From the NCBI RefSeq assembly GCF_040712315.1, contig NC_134017.1:48357636-48421635 (forward strand): a stretch of 64,000 bases of DNA, given 5' to 3'. This DNA is from Castanea sativa. Taxonomy: Eukaryota > Streptophyta > Magnoliopsida > Fagales > Fagaceae. Below are positions 23,173 to 35,323 of this stretch, in pieces (positions within the stretch are counted from its first letter, which is position 1; every line of letters starts with the position of its first letter). The notes beneath the pieces were generated by a model that had not been told where the DNA came from, made no database searches, and saw nothing but the letters and a program-made list of their open reading frames with translations. The translations under genes were made by a program, and so were the position numbers.

Positions 23173-23872
23173 TGTGTTCCTCGTTGTAATGGTTCCATAC
23201 ACCTTGTATCGATATATTTTTCTACAAGGAGCCTTCCTAGTTCTTATGGCTAACTGATTACTCAACTAGCTCAGCAGATTCTCTATACGAATAAACAGAA
23301 GTTTATCACACTGAATATATAGGAATATGCACGTAAGCAATATATATGAATATGTAAGCTTACTAGATGTATCTCTATATGAGACTTATGACTTCGCGCT
23401 TTTCACTATTCTTCATATATTAGCTAATTCAGATATTTAGCTTTGGTTATATTATGTTTTCAATATCAGATCCTTGAACAAGAGTCTCATTGGATGAAAT
23501 CCGAAAGGGGAAAAATAAAAGACCTAAATGATTGCGTCGATAAACTAACCAGAGGGCAGTATACCTAATATGGTCCATGCAGCATGCAAATTATGGCATA
23601 GTGTGCACATCATTGCGTTATGTTAACAGGAAAGATCTAATAGAGACTTGTCTGATGAACCCTAGATATTATATGCTTTTCCATGATGGGGGGTTTGTCA
23701 TGAAAATTGATATCGAGTGAGATTGGTCATAGGTGGAAATTGGTTTGGACCATATTAGAAAACTTGAATGAATTTATATATATAATAAAACTAATTTTTT
23801 TCTTTCCAGGGATTTTTATCTCTAATTTTAATTAGTACGTAATGAGTTATATATATATATATTACATGACAA
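23173..23872. other. Intergenic, nothing recognised
   Basis: AT-rich sequence without ORFs, clear repeats or splice-bounded segments. Confidence 0.5.
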
Positions 23873-26800
23873 ATTTTTTTTTTTTTGATGTGAAACCAAC
23901 AACTTTATTAAGAACTAGCAAAAGAAAGTACATCATGAAAAATAGCTTGTTCTAAGAAACAAGGATTCTCTTCCAACTAAGTAGAAAAATCAACAATGCC
24001 CTTGGCACGTTTAGCTAAAAGATAAGCCGGTCTATTACCTTGATGAAGTACATGAGAAAAGGAAACCTTACGAAACTCCCCACAAAATTCCAACAACTCA
24101 TGCATCACCGAAGCCACCGAAAATGGAGGGGAAGATAGACCCATTAATGAGCGAATAAGCACCAACGAATACCTTTCCAGAATGAAATCTTGAATCCCAA
24201 TGTTCCTAGCAAATTGCATCCCGGTCTCTAATGCCTTTGCTTCCGTCTCAATTGCCCCCAAAGGAGCCATGAGTTTGCTACTTAAAACTGCTACAACCTG
24301 CCCATACGCATCACAGACAATCACCCCAATACCAACAACTCCAAGTTCTGAAAATGTGGCACCATCAACATTTACCTTATATGAAGGATCTAGCAGAGGA
24401 GACCATGTTTGTCCATGGATAGTTGAAACCGAGGATGTGGGAGAGAATTATGAAGTTGCATAATATTCTTCCAAATATTGCAAGGCCCACTGCAACAACA
24501 CGTTATCAAATTTCCTTGCACCTCGAAGACAAACTTCATTCCTATTGTGCCACAGCGCCCACGTGTAAGTCCCCACCTTAGCTACAAGCTTAAACCTGGG
24601 TTGATCATCCATTAGCAAGCTCCACAAAAGCTCTTTAAATGAACTCCAACGCTCAGTCTCCACCGGGAAAACCCATTTAGAATTTTGCCATAGTTCACGA
24701 GCTCTCGGGCATGTCCAAAACAAATGGCCTGCAGTCTTTTCCTCCTAATTACAGCCCTCACACCGACTATCTTGCAATATGTTCCTTTGCATCAGGTTCC
24801 TTTTTGTAGGCAAAATGTCACGGCAAGCCCTTCATACAAAATGTCCAACCTTACGCTTCCAAAATCTCCGATTAAGGCTGTCATCTGAGCATGTACCACC
24901 AGTCTCGGCCTTGTATAGCTAGAGAGCACCATAATAGGATTTAGATCCTCTAGAGTTCTTAGGGTACTCTACCAGTAGAGTTCATTAAATCCTAACCACT
25001 CTTTAATGATTTAATGGTTTAGATTCTGCCATGTCAGCATTTCATTAATAATGTTCTTAAAATAATAAAATAATGTTGTAAACAAAACAATTAAGATGAT
25101 TGTTAATGAAATGCTGACATGGCAGAATCTAGACCATTAAATCATTAAAGAGTGGTTAGGATTTAATGAACTCTACTTGGTAGAGTACCCTAGGAACTCT
25201 ACTTGGTAGAGTACCCTAGGAACTCTAGAGGATCTGAATCCCACCATAATAGGCATTGCGGACACTGAACAAACCGTTGGATGTAAGGGCCCAAATCTGC
25301 CTGATAGCTGGCATCCAAGAGCTAAGAGGAATCCTTCTAATTAAATCAGCCTCATGAGGCAAAAATAAATCATTTAACACATCAGTCTTCCACGTTGCCT
25401 CCTCCTTATTTATTAATTCACACACCCGAGTATCAGTACTTAGAAAAAGTTTTGGTGAGGACACTTGATATGTGATAGGAGAAGGCAACCACTTATATCC
25501 CATTCCCAATTCTCCACCTCATTACATACCTCACCAGCCCCTGCGCTGCTATTATACTCCTCCAAGTAAAAGATGGATTATGGCCAATAGTAACATCAAT
25601 AAAATCGTAATTGAGAAAATACTTAGCCTTTAGGACCCGGTACACCAAGGAGTCAGAAGCTGCCAGCCCTGTTTCATCAAAAGAGCTAAATTAAATTCTT
25701 TTAATTGCCTAAACCCCATACCACCTCCCTACTTAGATTTACATAATTTATCCCAGCTCAATCAAGCTGTCTTCTTTTCATTCTGCTTTTGCCCCCACCA
25801 AAAATTTCTAATCATTGTTGTTGTAAGTTCATCACATAATGATTCTGGAATTTTAAAACATCTCATGGTATAAGTGGGAATAGCCTGCGCCACTGCCTTG
25901 ATTAAAATTTCCTTGCCAGCTTTGGACAACATCTTCTCCTTCTAACCCGCCAACTTCTTACCCAATTTTTCTTGTATCTCACTAAAAGTATTATGCTTCC
26001 ATCGCCCAACCAATGAAGGTCAACCCAAATACTTCTCATGTTGTCTGATCACCTGAGCTCCAAACCTATTTTTTATCTTCTCCCTAATGTCACCCAGGGT
26101 ATTACTACTAAAAAACAAGGAAGTCTTCGTACAATTTAACTATTGCCCTGAAGCTCTCTCATAAACCTGTAAAATTTGTTGTAAAGCCAAACACTCCTCA
26201 ATGGAAGCCTTACAGAAAATGAGATTGTCATCCGCAAAAAACAGATGGGATAATTTAGGACCACCTCTACACACCGCAATATTCCCCGTATCACCACTGG
26301 CAATTGCAAATTTTATCAAGGCAGAGAGACCTTCAGCACATAAAAGAAATAAATAGGGCGATAAAGGATCCCCTTGCCGAAGCCCTCTACTAGGTACAAT
26401 GTGACCCCTAAGCTTTCCATTAATTCTAACGAAGTAAGTGACGGAAGTAACACACTTCATTACAAGCTCCCTCCATTTATTTGCAAAACCCAATTTCTCC
26501 ATAATTTTCTCCAAGCATACCCACTCCACTATATCATAGGTCTTACTCATATCTAACTTCAGAGTCATTTCACCTGTTTTCCCCCATCTTCTTTTGACTG
26601 ATGTGGTGCATCGTTTCAAAAGCAACAAGTAATATTATCAGTGATAAGCCTCCCATGCACAAATGCACTCTGAGTGTCACTAATAATCTGCTGTAAGATC
26701 TTCTTCAACCTGTTGGCAATACTTTTTTATGCAAATATACCACATTACATAAACTTATAGGCCTGTAATCAGTAATTTGCATGGACTCTTTACATTTAGG

Positions 26801-27460
26801 AATAAGCACAATATGGGTGTCATGAAAATTTGGAGGAGAGATACCTGCATTTAGGAAATCAAGGACGGTTTTTGTCACCACATCACCTATGGTGGGCCAG
26901 AAGTGTTGAAAAAATAATGGTGGCATCCCATCTAGGCCTAGCACTTTAAGCGGGTACATTTGTTTCAAGGCCTATCTAACTTCATTAGCCGTGAAATCTT
27001 GTGTCAAGTCCTTGTTTATGGCTGAAGACACTCTCAAGTTCACTGCTTGGAGAAGCTCAGCAAAGTCCTAAGGGTTGCTAGAAGTGAAGAGATATTGATA
27101 ATAGTCCACCGCAATTTCTTCCACCTTGGATTCGTCCTCCTGCCAAACCTCCCTAGAATCCAGCAAGCCGGAAATAATATTTTTACTATGGCAAGCTAAG
27201 GCCTTTGCATGAAAAAACCGAGTGTTCTTTTCACCAGACTGCATCCAATTTATCCTAGAGCACTGCAACCACATGGCATCTTCCTTTTCCAACCAAATAT
27301 TCAGATCAATCCGAGTGCTTCTCAAATCCCGTATGATCGTTGGAGAAGAGGGCTGAAGTTCTAACTGAATTCAGATCTATTCCACCTATCTAATCTGGTT
27401 TGACAAACCTCAAGACATTTTCCCAACACAACAATTTGGTTGGACAGAAGAATGTACTTA
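23873..27460 (-). mobile_element. 5'-truncated plant LINE (L1 clade)
   Basis: Minus-strand pieces of one ORF2 occur in order: a pre-RT region (27068-27325, with WMQSGEKNTRFFHAKA), RT N-terminus (26705-26968, with the typical KVLGLDGMPPLFFQHFW and TDYRPISLCNVVY), RT core (26140-26628, RGLRQGDPLSPYLF and the FADD catalytic box), a zinc-binding region (24448-24723, FWTCPRARELW) and a C-terminal RNase H-like domain (23977-24324). Stops and frameshifts break the frame. The endonuclease domain and 5' end are missing beyond about 27460. The 3' end meets a run of T on the plus strand (23874-23887), the poly(A) tail. A MITE interrupts it at 24937-25241. Confidence 0.9.
24937..25241. mobile_element. 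Mutator-like MITE inside the LINE
   Basis: A 305-bp element whose ends form long terminal inverted repeats (GGATTTAGATCCTCTAGAG on the left, its near-exact complement on the right). It is flanked by a perfect 10-bp duplication CACCATAATA (24927-24936 and 25242-25251). The TSD length and long TIRs fit Mutator-like elements. The right arm contains an extra tandem 26-bp unit (25169-25194 and 25195-25220) absent from the left arm. Confidence 0.88.
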
Positions 27461-28469
27461 AGAAAAAAAAAATGATGAACCACATCGAAAAAGCTTTTAA
27501 AAGTTGAGCTAATTGAAATTCAAAAAGAACAAAAATACGTTGAAACTAACAATATATGGACACCCACACCAAATAAGTTTTCATCGTATGAAAGTTGGAA
27601 TTTCAAAAAAAGTATAAAAAAAAAAAAAAAAAAACTTTTAGGACTATCACTTTCATATCAAGGCGACATATCACTTACCTATATTCCCTTCACACATAAC
27701 GGTTCTAAGGTTTTGATGTGTAGACAACTGTTTGTTGCCTTGATATGTTCTTTCTTTCACTAACAATATTGTAGTATAAATCATTCGAAAATGAATCAAG
27801 TGATTCAACCTTTCGTCAAATTGTAAACGCGAAAATGTCGCCTTAAAAAAAAAAGTCTAAAAAGAATTTTATAACCTCATAATAATTAGGAAGTGATTGC
27901 CTAAATTTCTGTAGCCTTTCTTTTTCTTGATTCTACTCAATGTAAGTTTTCGAGATGGATTGAAATATTTTACATTAATGGTGTTTGGGTATTCAGCTTA
28001 ATTAACTTCAACCATGGTCCTCTCAGGATATAGTCTCTCATTTTCTGGAAAGAACTAATACTGATATTTGATACTAACATATAAGTTTTTTTTTTAAATG
28101 CATGGTTCAATTTTCTTTTCTTTCCTCTGCTCTTCAGTTTTATAGATTTCACTTTTTAAGGTTGAAGATATCTCCTTTTGGCTATTTATACTAACCTATA
28201 CTATAGTTTTGGTTTTTTAAAAATAAAGTAATTTTACGTTATCCCAAAATTTTTAAGAGTTATGATTTCATCTTTCAAATTTTGACTTGCAGCAATATTG
28301 AAGTCCTTCTATCCGAATTAGATGATGCGAATACAAAACGCTGATAGCATGACAAATATTGAGAACATATACGAAAAGTTATTTCTCTTAGTTTTAGATG
28401 ATTAGCCACGTGTCGCACCCTTTAGTGGTATTGTGTTCTCTATTTACTTTTAAAAGTTATTAGCCATGT
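27461..28469. other. Intergenic, nothing recognised
   Basis: AT-rich sequence with poly(A) and poly(T) runs. I see no supported gene or element. Confidence 0.5.
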
Positions 28470-28477
28470 GTCAAACC

Positions 28478-29767
28478 AGGGACAGACCCAGGTGGGGGCC
28501 TGGGCCCCAAAAAAAAATTTTGGCAAGTTAATTTTTTTTTTTTTTTTAAATAACAATATGCTTAGGCCCCCCTCATGAGTTCCTAGCCCAGCCGGCCAGC
28601 CCAGGAGGCAAGAAACCATGCCCATGTAAAAAAAAATAAAAAATAAAAATAAAATAAAATAAAAAAGAGAGAAGAAGAAGAAGAAGAAAAAAACTCAGTA
28701 GTCCAAAACGGCAAAACCTAACGGAGAAACTAGAAAGTGAAAGATGAAGGAAAAAAAAGAAAGGATACTTTAGGAAAGTGAGGCAAGACAGAAAGATAGA
28801 GAGTACCCAGCCCACCTTCGTTGCTCCAGAGACCGAAGAATCTATAGAGGAGAGTTCGCCACGCTGTTGCCACCACAGCCATCGCCAGTCGGCCGTCCTG
28901 CCCATGACCCAGGCTTGCCACTGACCCAATAGACCAGCCAATCTACCTAGTGACTGACCCAGAGTTCATGCATGCCTCTGACACCGGCCGCTGCTGCCTC
29001 TAGCTTCCATCCCGAATCCTATCTGTTCCAAGTTTTTTTTCTCTCTCCTTCAAGCCTAACATTTATTTTGATATGATTCTTCTCTCTCCAATAAATACGT
29101 TTTTATAATTTTTGTGATTTCTGAATCTGTTATGTGATTGTGGTTTTTATTTATTTATCTAGGATTATTGAAAATGATTGTGTTTGGGAGTCTTTGTTTT
29201 ATTTGTTTTTGCAGTGTCTGAGATAGTGAGAACTAAGTTGAGTTGTGATTTTTGAATAAAATAAAATTATAGATAGAGAGTCTGTATTGATATAATCCTG
29301 TTCAGTATTTGGGACTTTGACTATGTGCAAAAACAAGTAAAGGTAAGAAAAGTAGTGCATTATAAATTGGGGGTAGTGGGTGAGTGACAAAGATAAAGAG
29401 TCAAAACTCAAAAACAAATACTTAATATAATAAAAATGTCACAATAATGTAAAAAAATAAAATATTGACTTTGCTCATATTGCTAATTCATAACGCTATA
29501 AGTAATATTTTTAAATTATACAAAATTTTAATTGAAAACTAGTAAATTTAACAATTGAGAAATATTAAATTTATAATTAATACATAATGCATATTACCGG
29601 GATTTTAGCCTTCACCTTTACTCAGTATCAAGAAGTAGAGCTGTTGTGAGATAATATATGTAACTAATTTGATTTATAGATTATGGGAAAATCAACCACT
29701 TAGTAACTTTTTTTTTTTTTTTTTGCTTATACTCCGGCCCCCCCTAGCTTGAAATCCTGGGTCCGTA
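28478..29767. mobile_element. Non-autonomous hAT element
   Basis: Perfect 8-bp duplications GTCAAACC (28470-28477 and 29768-29775) flank 1290 bp whose ends, AGGGACAGACCCAGG and CCTGGGTCCGTA, are imperfect inverted repeats of the common plant hAT type. Subterminal GGCCCC-rich motifs are present on both sides (28495-28505 and 29735-29745). The interior has a GC-richer island (28800-29000) but no transposase. Open frames at 28573-28941 look incidental. Confidence 0.8.
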
Positions 29768-29826
29768 GTCAAACCCTGGTTTTCTGAAAGAGTAATGCTA
29801 TTTATAATATATATATATAGAGAGTT

Positions 29827-30213
29827 GGGTTCAAGTTACACCTTGTGTAACTTTAAGCAATCTTACATCACTCAATAACTTGTTATTGAATTAATATTTT
29901 GAAAATCCAACCGTTGAATTACATAATCTATATGTTCTTAACACGCATGCCAATTTTCATATCAATCGGATACTATTTACCATTTGATCCATAAACTCAT
30001 TTTTTATACATTATTTTAAACTACAAAAAATTAAATTTTAACAATTGATTGATGACATGGTTATTAATTTTTTATCACCTTGAAATTTTGTAAGTACGAA
30101 GAATATACGAAGATAATGTAATCTAGCAGTGGATTTGTTAATATTCGCATCCAATTAAAAAATATTGAGTAGTGTAATATTGTTTAGAGTTACACCAAGT
30201 GTAACTTGAACCC
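29827..30213. mobile_element. MITE with GGGTTCAAGTTACAC ends
   Basis: Left end GGGTTCAAGTTACACCTTG and right end CAAGTGTAACTTGAACCC form an inverted repeat that continues with mismatches for about 40 bp. Flanks are TA-rich, so the target duplication cannot be read. No ORF. Confidence 0.7.
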
Positions 30214-30631
30214 AGCCCATATAGATATATATATTGTCCTGATTAGTATGCTCTGTGATTTACATATATACCCAAACAAATTTACAACATTCTTCACATT
30301 AATTTGATAACAATGCAACGGCTTATCCAAATTTTAAATTAAACATTCTTCCTAAAAGAATAAGAACATTCTTCTTCTTCTTTTTTTCCAGAATTTTATA
30401 TTTGAACTATGATATTTGATTCACTATTTAATAAAATTTAATTCGTTAATATTGATTCATCAAATTATTAATTTAATTCAACAAATTAAATTTGGTCTTG
30501 TAATTATCAAATAAATTATTTAGTTCGTATTTAAATATTAAAGGGTCCACTTAAATTTATCGTTTTAACTAGATTTTTAGGCCTCAAACTATATTAAGCT
30601 TCTCTTCTTTACTTAACTAAGTACGTCTTAG

Positions 30632-31157
30632 AGATCTTGAAGGTCTTGTCATTGGAGCTTTGTCATAAAGGATTACTTTGCCTCCCTCTGTTGAAGAAGT
30701 TGAGGCACTAGCTTGCCGGAGAACTATTTCCTTTGTCATCGAACTAGGACTAGTATACTGCAGGAGGTGGTCATTGAAGGAGCTTTGTCAGAGAGGATTA
30801 CTTGGCCTCCCTCTGTTGAAGAAGTTGCGGCACTAGCTTGCAAGAGAACTATTTCCTTTGCCATCAGACTAGGACTGCAGGAGGTGCTTTTTGAAGGAGA
30901 TTCTGAGATTCTTATCAAGATTCTGAATTTGGATTGCACCAGCTGCACCCGCTTTTGTCACCTGGTGGACGAACCTCGTGCCTCTACCTCAACGCTTAGA
31001 TCCTGTTTTTTCTCTTATGTTCGTCGAGATTGTAATAGAGTTGCTGATAAGCTAGCAAAAATCTCAAAATTTTTGTTCCTCCTTTTGTATTTGATGACAG
31101 ACTTCCTCTGTTGATTTAAAATTGCCTTGGTCTGGTTTCTAAAAAAAAAAAAAAAAT
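30632..31157 (+). mobile_element. Short LINE 3' end with TSD
   Basis: Target duplications CTAAGTACGTCTTAG (30617-30631) and CTAAGTACCTCTTAG (31158-31172) differ at one base. The insert ends in a poly(A) run (31141-31156). Its reading frame 30770-31110 encodes part of an RNase H-like C-terminal domain (GLQEVLFEGDSEILI and RDCNRVADKLAKI). A tandem duplication of about 122 bp (about 30649-30770 and 30771-30893) repeats the start of that domain. Confidence 0.85.
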
Positions 31158-31172
31158 CTAAGTACCTCTTAG

Positions 31173-32329
31173 GATGCATGTGACTACAAACTAAAATTTC
31201 TCAGCCACCAAAACAATAAACATTTAATTAATAACATTGGATGCAAAATTCAATCAAAGCCATCCTTAAGGTATAAAATCCCTCAAATATCTTTAATTTT
31301 TTCAAGACTGTAACCTACCATCGATTTTGGAATTTTGAGATTTTCTTGAACGGGATGACCTAATGAGCAAAATTGACTGAGTATATTATATTTTGATAAA
31401 TTTGGTGTTTTAAGAATAGATTATTAACTTTTAAATGTTAATAACTTGATTTTGAAGTGGGTTATTAAAAAATCAGTGCCATAAACCATATCTTGACGTC
31501 GCAACTTTCTGGAAATAAAAAATTACAGGTTGAATTCTACATGAGAAATAACGTGTGGACCTAACCTATTTTATGAAAAAATTTGTAAAAACTAAACTGG
31601 AAAGGTAGATCTGAAAAAAAAAATAGAAAAATCTTCAAAAAGAAAAAAGACCATATTTGAGAATAAATATAAATAAATTTGGGTTCCTATGTATTCTACT
31701 CTCAGGCCACATTGCTAATTTTGTGGGCAGGTAGTTCTCTTTAGTTGTTGATCTTTTGTGTGTGCATGGTACACTAAAACAGTTGTTAATGTTAATGAAT
31801 CTTCTTTTGTGGACAGCCGCTATTGTTGTTCAAATTGTGTACATTTCCCATATTCAAATTTTGTATTTTATTTTGTGAATCTTCTATGAATGCAACATTC
31901 AAATTGTGTACCTTTGCAATACAAGAAGTTGCCAATTGTGTCTAAATTGCCAATTGCGTTTGAATGCAACAAGTTGCCAGGCTAGGTGATTAAAACATAC
32001 CACTTTCACTTAAAATAACCATTTTCATTTCAAATTGTTGCCAACTATTAGCATTCATTACAAAATCTGGACAAACCAGCATCATTATAATTAAATTGTC
32101 TTCAAGTCCTTAACAACTTACATAGGGTACGTACCCACATGCAACTTACATAAACTAAAAAATTTTATGACAGCCTCAATGGCTTCAGTCCAACATCACC
32201 AAACCTACCAAAAAATATAAAGCACAAAACAAACAGAACTCATGACACAACCAATGCAACTCTATATTATCTTGCTCTTTTTTTGAAAATCATTTCTCTT
32301 AACCTTGTATTTTATTCTCTTTTCTTAGA
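31173..32329. other. Intergenic, nothing recognised
   Basis: AT-rich sequence. Part of it may be upstream or downstream sequence of the GRF zinc-finger relic, but I see no supported coding segment. Confidence 0.45.
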
Positions 32330-32520
32330 TAGTATTTCCCTTTCCCTTGCTTTATCTTCCATATCAAAAGCTAGCTTCTCCATATCACTAGCAGACCTTG
32401 TCTCATTCTCCAACCTTCCAAATTTTATCACCACAAGTGGTGCAACTTCAAACTAAGGCTAATAAATATTTTTTTCTTCAGACCACTTGAAGTACCTGCA
32501 AGTCTTTACCTCTTCTCGCA
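32330..32520 (-). pseudogene. GRF zinc-finger gene, 3' part
   Basis: The minus-strand frame includes KTCRYFKWSEEKN, the last cysteine and aromatic block of a GRF zinc finger, then a stop, then GRLENETRSASDMEKLAF in the same region. The N-terminal half of the domain is at 39751-39950 on the same strand; the two were separated by insertion of the LTR element at 32531-39742. GRF fingers bind single-stranded nucleic acid and are also common in plant transposon proteins, so the parent could be a host gene or an older transposon. Confidence 0.55.
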
Positions 32521-32530
32521 AATAATATAC

Positions 32531-33373
32531 TGTTAGGTTCTAAGTACTTAGGAACTAATGTATTAGAACTATAATATGTATTGTTGGCAAACCATGATCA
32601 AAATAGGTGTCAATTTGTGTTTTGGACTTGCTCAAAGTATGTGATTTATGTAAAGTTAGAATCGAGTTAATTGCAGAAGTTAATGTGCATTTCTGCCTGA
32701 CTCAATCGATCGAGAATTATACTCGACTGATCGAAAGTCGTGCAGATTGTTTTTTCTGTAGATTTTCCAACTCAGCCCTAAGCCCATATGACGTGTAGGA
32801 TTTTATGTTTTGCCCGATGTATAAAAGGCAAACCCTAGTCACGTTTTTTAGGTTGCTTATATTGCTGTTTGTGTGAATCTCTTGTGAGATCAGAGAGGTG
32901 ATTGCCTTCACACAAGCTTGGAATTATCAAGAAGGAGATTTCTTCGAGAGCTTGATGATCGTTCAGTTGCTACCATGAGAGCTTAAAGATACACAAGCGG
33001 GGGTACTTGTACTTGCTGGAGAATCCAAGAAAGAATGAGTCCGTGGTCTCGGAGCTTGCACGTGGTCGTGTTAGTAAGTTCTACTGGTGGGTAGCAATAT
33101 GATGTTAGTGGTCTAAGTCGCTATTGTACACTTCGATTCTTTCATAGTGGATTCAGGTTTACCTTGAGGATAGCTAGGTTAAATCCTCCCTAGGTTTTTT
33201 ACCGGTTTAGTTTTCCTGGGTCATCATATCTTTGTGTTTTTATATTCCGCACTTTGCATTGATATGATTGTATGATTGTGTTAACCTAGATATGGAATTT
33301 GGACTAAGTAATAACTTGGCTTGTTGACTAGGTTAATCCAATTGTGGTTTAAGGGGTCTAAACAAACTCTACA
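32531..33373 (+). mobile_element. 5' LTR of element A
   Basis: Begins TGTTAGGTTCTAAG and ends AAACTCTACA. A TATA box, TATAAAAGG, lies at 32820-32828, placing the transcription start near 32850. Paired GATC-rich motifs at 32704-32737 lie upstream of the TATA box and are much more diverged between the two LTRs than the rest. Confidence 0.93.
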
Positions 33374-33375
33374 AG

Positions 33376-33390
33376 TGGTATCAGAACAGG
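33376..33390 (+). promoter_or_regulatory. Primer-binding site, initiator Met tRNA type
   Basis: TGGTATCAGAACAGG starts two bases after the 5' LTR. The first ten bases match the complement of the 3' end of plant initiator methionine tRNA used by most copia elements. Confidence 0.88.
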
Positions 33391-33445
33391 TTGCTTTTGT
33401 GTGTAGATCTTTTGATCTCTGAGCTGATCTTTGACCCCTGTTGTC

Positions 33446-35323
33446 ATGGAACACGGACACTCTCTTGTTATTCCTCCTCACTTTAATGGGAATAATTATG
33501 TTTACTAGAAAGTAAGGATGAAAGCTTTCCTGAAATCCATTGATAAGAGAGTCTGGAACTCCGTTGAATATGGATGGGAGAAGCCCACTACTCCTGTGAG
33601 TAAGTGGCAAACTTCTCAGAAAGAAGCAGCAGCCTTCAATAGCAAAGCTATGAATGCTATCTTTAATGCTGTTTCTATGGAGGAATTTAAGAGAATCTCT
33701 AATGTTGAGGTTGCTTACACTGCTTGGAATATCCTTTAGACTGTGCAGGAAGGCACAAAGGCAGTTAAGATCAATAAGTTGCAACAATTAACAACTAGAT
33801 TTGAAAGCATTAGGATGTCTGATGATGAATGTTTTGATGAATTCTATGCTAAGCTAAATGACATTGTTAATTCTGCTTACAACTTGGGTGAAATCTATGA
33901 TCCACCTAAAATTGTTAGGAAGATTCTTAGATCTTTAACTGAAGATTTTAGACCCAAAGTGACTGTCATCACTAAAAGCAAGGATGTGGACTCCATTCCT
34001 GTTGATGAACTTGTAGGATCTCTTCAGTCCTATGAGTTGGACCTACCCAAAACAAGCAAATCCAAATCAATGGCTCTTAAGTCTGTTGATGATGTTGAGG
34101 TTGGTAGATTTGATGATGATCTCTCTGCTATAGAGATTGCTTATCTTGCTAAGAACTTTAGGAATTTCCTTAGAAATAGCAACAGAAGGGCAAGAGGTAA
34201 AAACACTGATGAACCTAGAAATTTTAGGAAGAATGATCTCACTAAGGTTAACAAAATAGATAAACCTAGAGAAAAAGTAGGTCAATCTTCAAATAATTCT
34301 ATAGGTCCTCAATGTTTTGGATGTTAAGAGTGTGGTCATGTGAAATCAGAATGTCCAACTTTCTTGAGGTCTAAAGGTAAGGCTATGGCTGTAACCCTTA
34401 GTGATGATGAAGTTTCTGATGATGAGTCTGGTTGTGAAGAGGATGGAAACTTCATTGCTTTCACTGCTACTGCTGTAGTCAATGAAAGTGTGACTGTTGA
34501 AGAGAACCCTTCTGATGGGGAACTCTCTGAGGATGCAGATCTTCAAGAAGCCTACAATAAACTTTGTAAAGTTGCTGCAAAGGATGCTATGAATGTTGAA
34601 TTAGGCTTAAAGAAAATTGCTTCTCTTGAGCTTAATAAGAAAAATTTGCTTGTGAATTTATTTGATGCTACTGAACTTTTGAATAATGTGAAGACAGAAA
34701 ACATGCTTTTGCTTGATAAAGTTAAATCTTTGGAACATGAACTATTTGTTGCTAGAGAACAAACGAATAGGTCTGCTAGTTCCAAACTTGATCAGATGTT
34801 AGGTGTTCAAAAGTCTCCTTCCGACAAAACTAGGTTAGGTTTTGTAGAGAGCATCAATGTGTCTGCACCAAATTTCACAATCATTGTTCCTTCATCTTCT
34901 TCTGAACCATCTGTGAGTGAGGTTGTGAGTGAGGTTGTCAAACCCCCTGTGCGTGAGGTTGTCAAACCCTTAGAAGTTTCTCCTCCCAAGAAGATTAGGG
35001 TTGATCTAAAAGAGTCTAAACCTAAGGAGTCTACCCTTTCTAGGAACAGAACACATGAGAAGTCTACTTGGGTGTGTCATTTTTGTGGAAAGTCTGGGCA
35101 CATTCGTCCAAACTGTTACAAGCTTCAAGCTGCTAAGAGAGCAAACAAACCAAAAGTACCTGTGCCTCAAACACATGATCCTATGGTACTTATTGGTGAG
35201 TTGGTAAAGGCTCTAAACCTTTATTCCAATTCTGGAGTTGGAAACCATTCTAATATGAATAAGAACTCCATTGCTCAAGGTGCATCTAAAACACTTCGGA
35301 TGCAAAAAGCTCAATCTAAGTAA
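33446..35323 (+). pseudogene. gag of element A (UBN2 type)
   Basis: One frame of 626 codons from ATG 33446 to TAA 35321-35323 is interrupted by in-frame stops at 33506-33508 (TAG at a position where the family has Trp), 33737-33739 and 34325-34327. The order is: gag_2 core (VRMKAFLKSIDKRVWNSVE, RMSDDECFDEFYAKL, VRKILRSLTEDFRPKV, ELVGSLQSYEL), a first CCHC knuckle at about 34313-34354 whose fifth position is the third stop, an acidic region, a coiled-coil-like Leu/Lys stretch, and a second intact knuckle (CHFCGKSGHIRPNC, about 35076-35117). The product would coat element RNA in cytoplasmic particles. Retention of only point stops suggests recent loss or readthrough. Confidence 0.88.

Noticed and set aside
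28573..28941. 122-codon frame in the hAT element
   Set aside because: Low-complexity Phe/Leu tail and no transposase motifs; two overlapping frames are open, typical of chance in GC-richer DNA.
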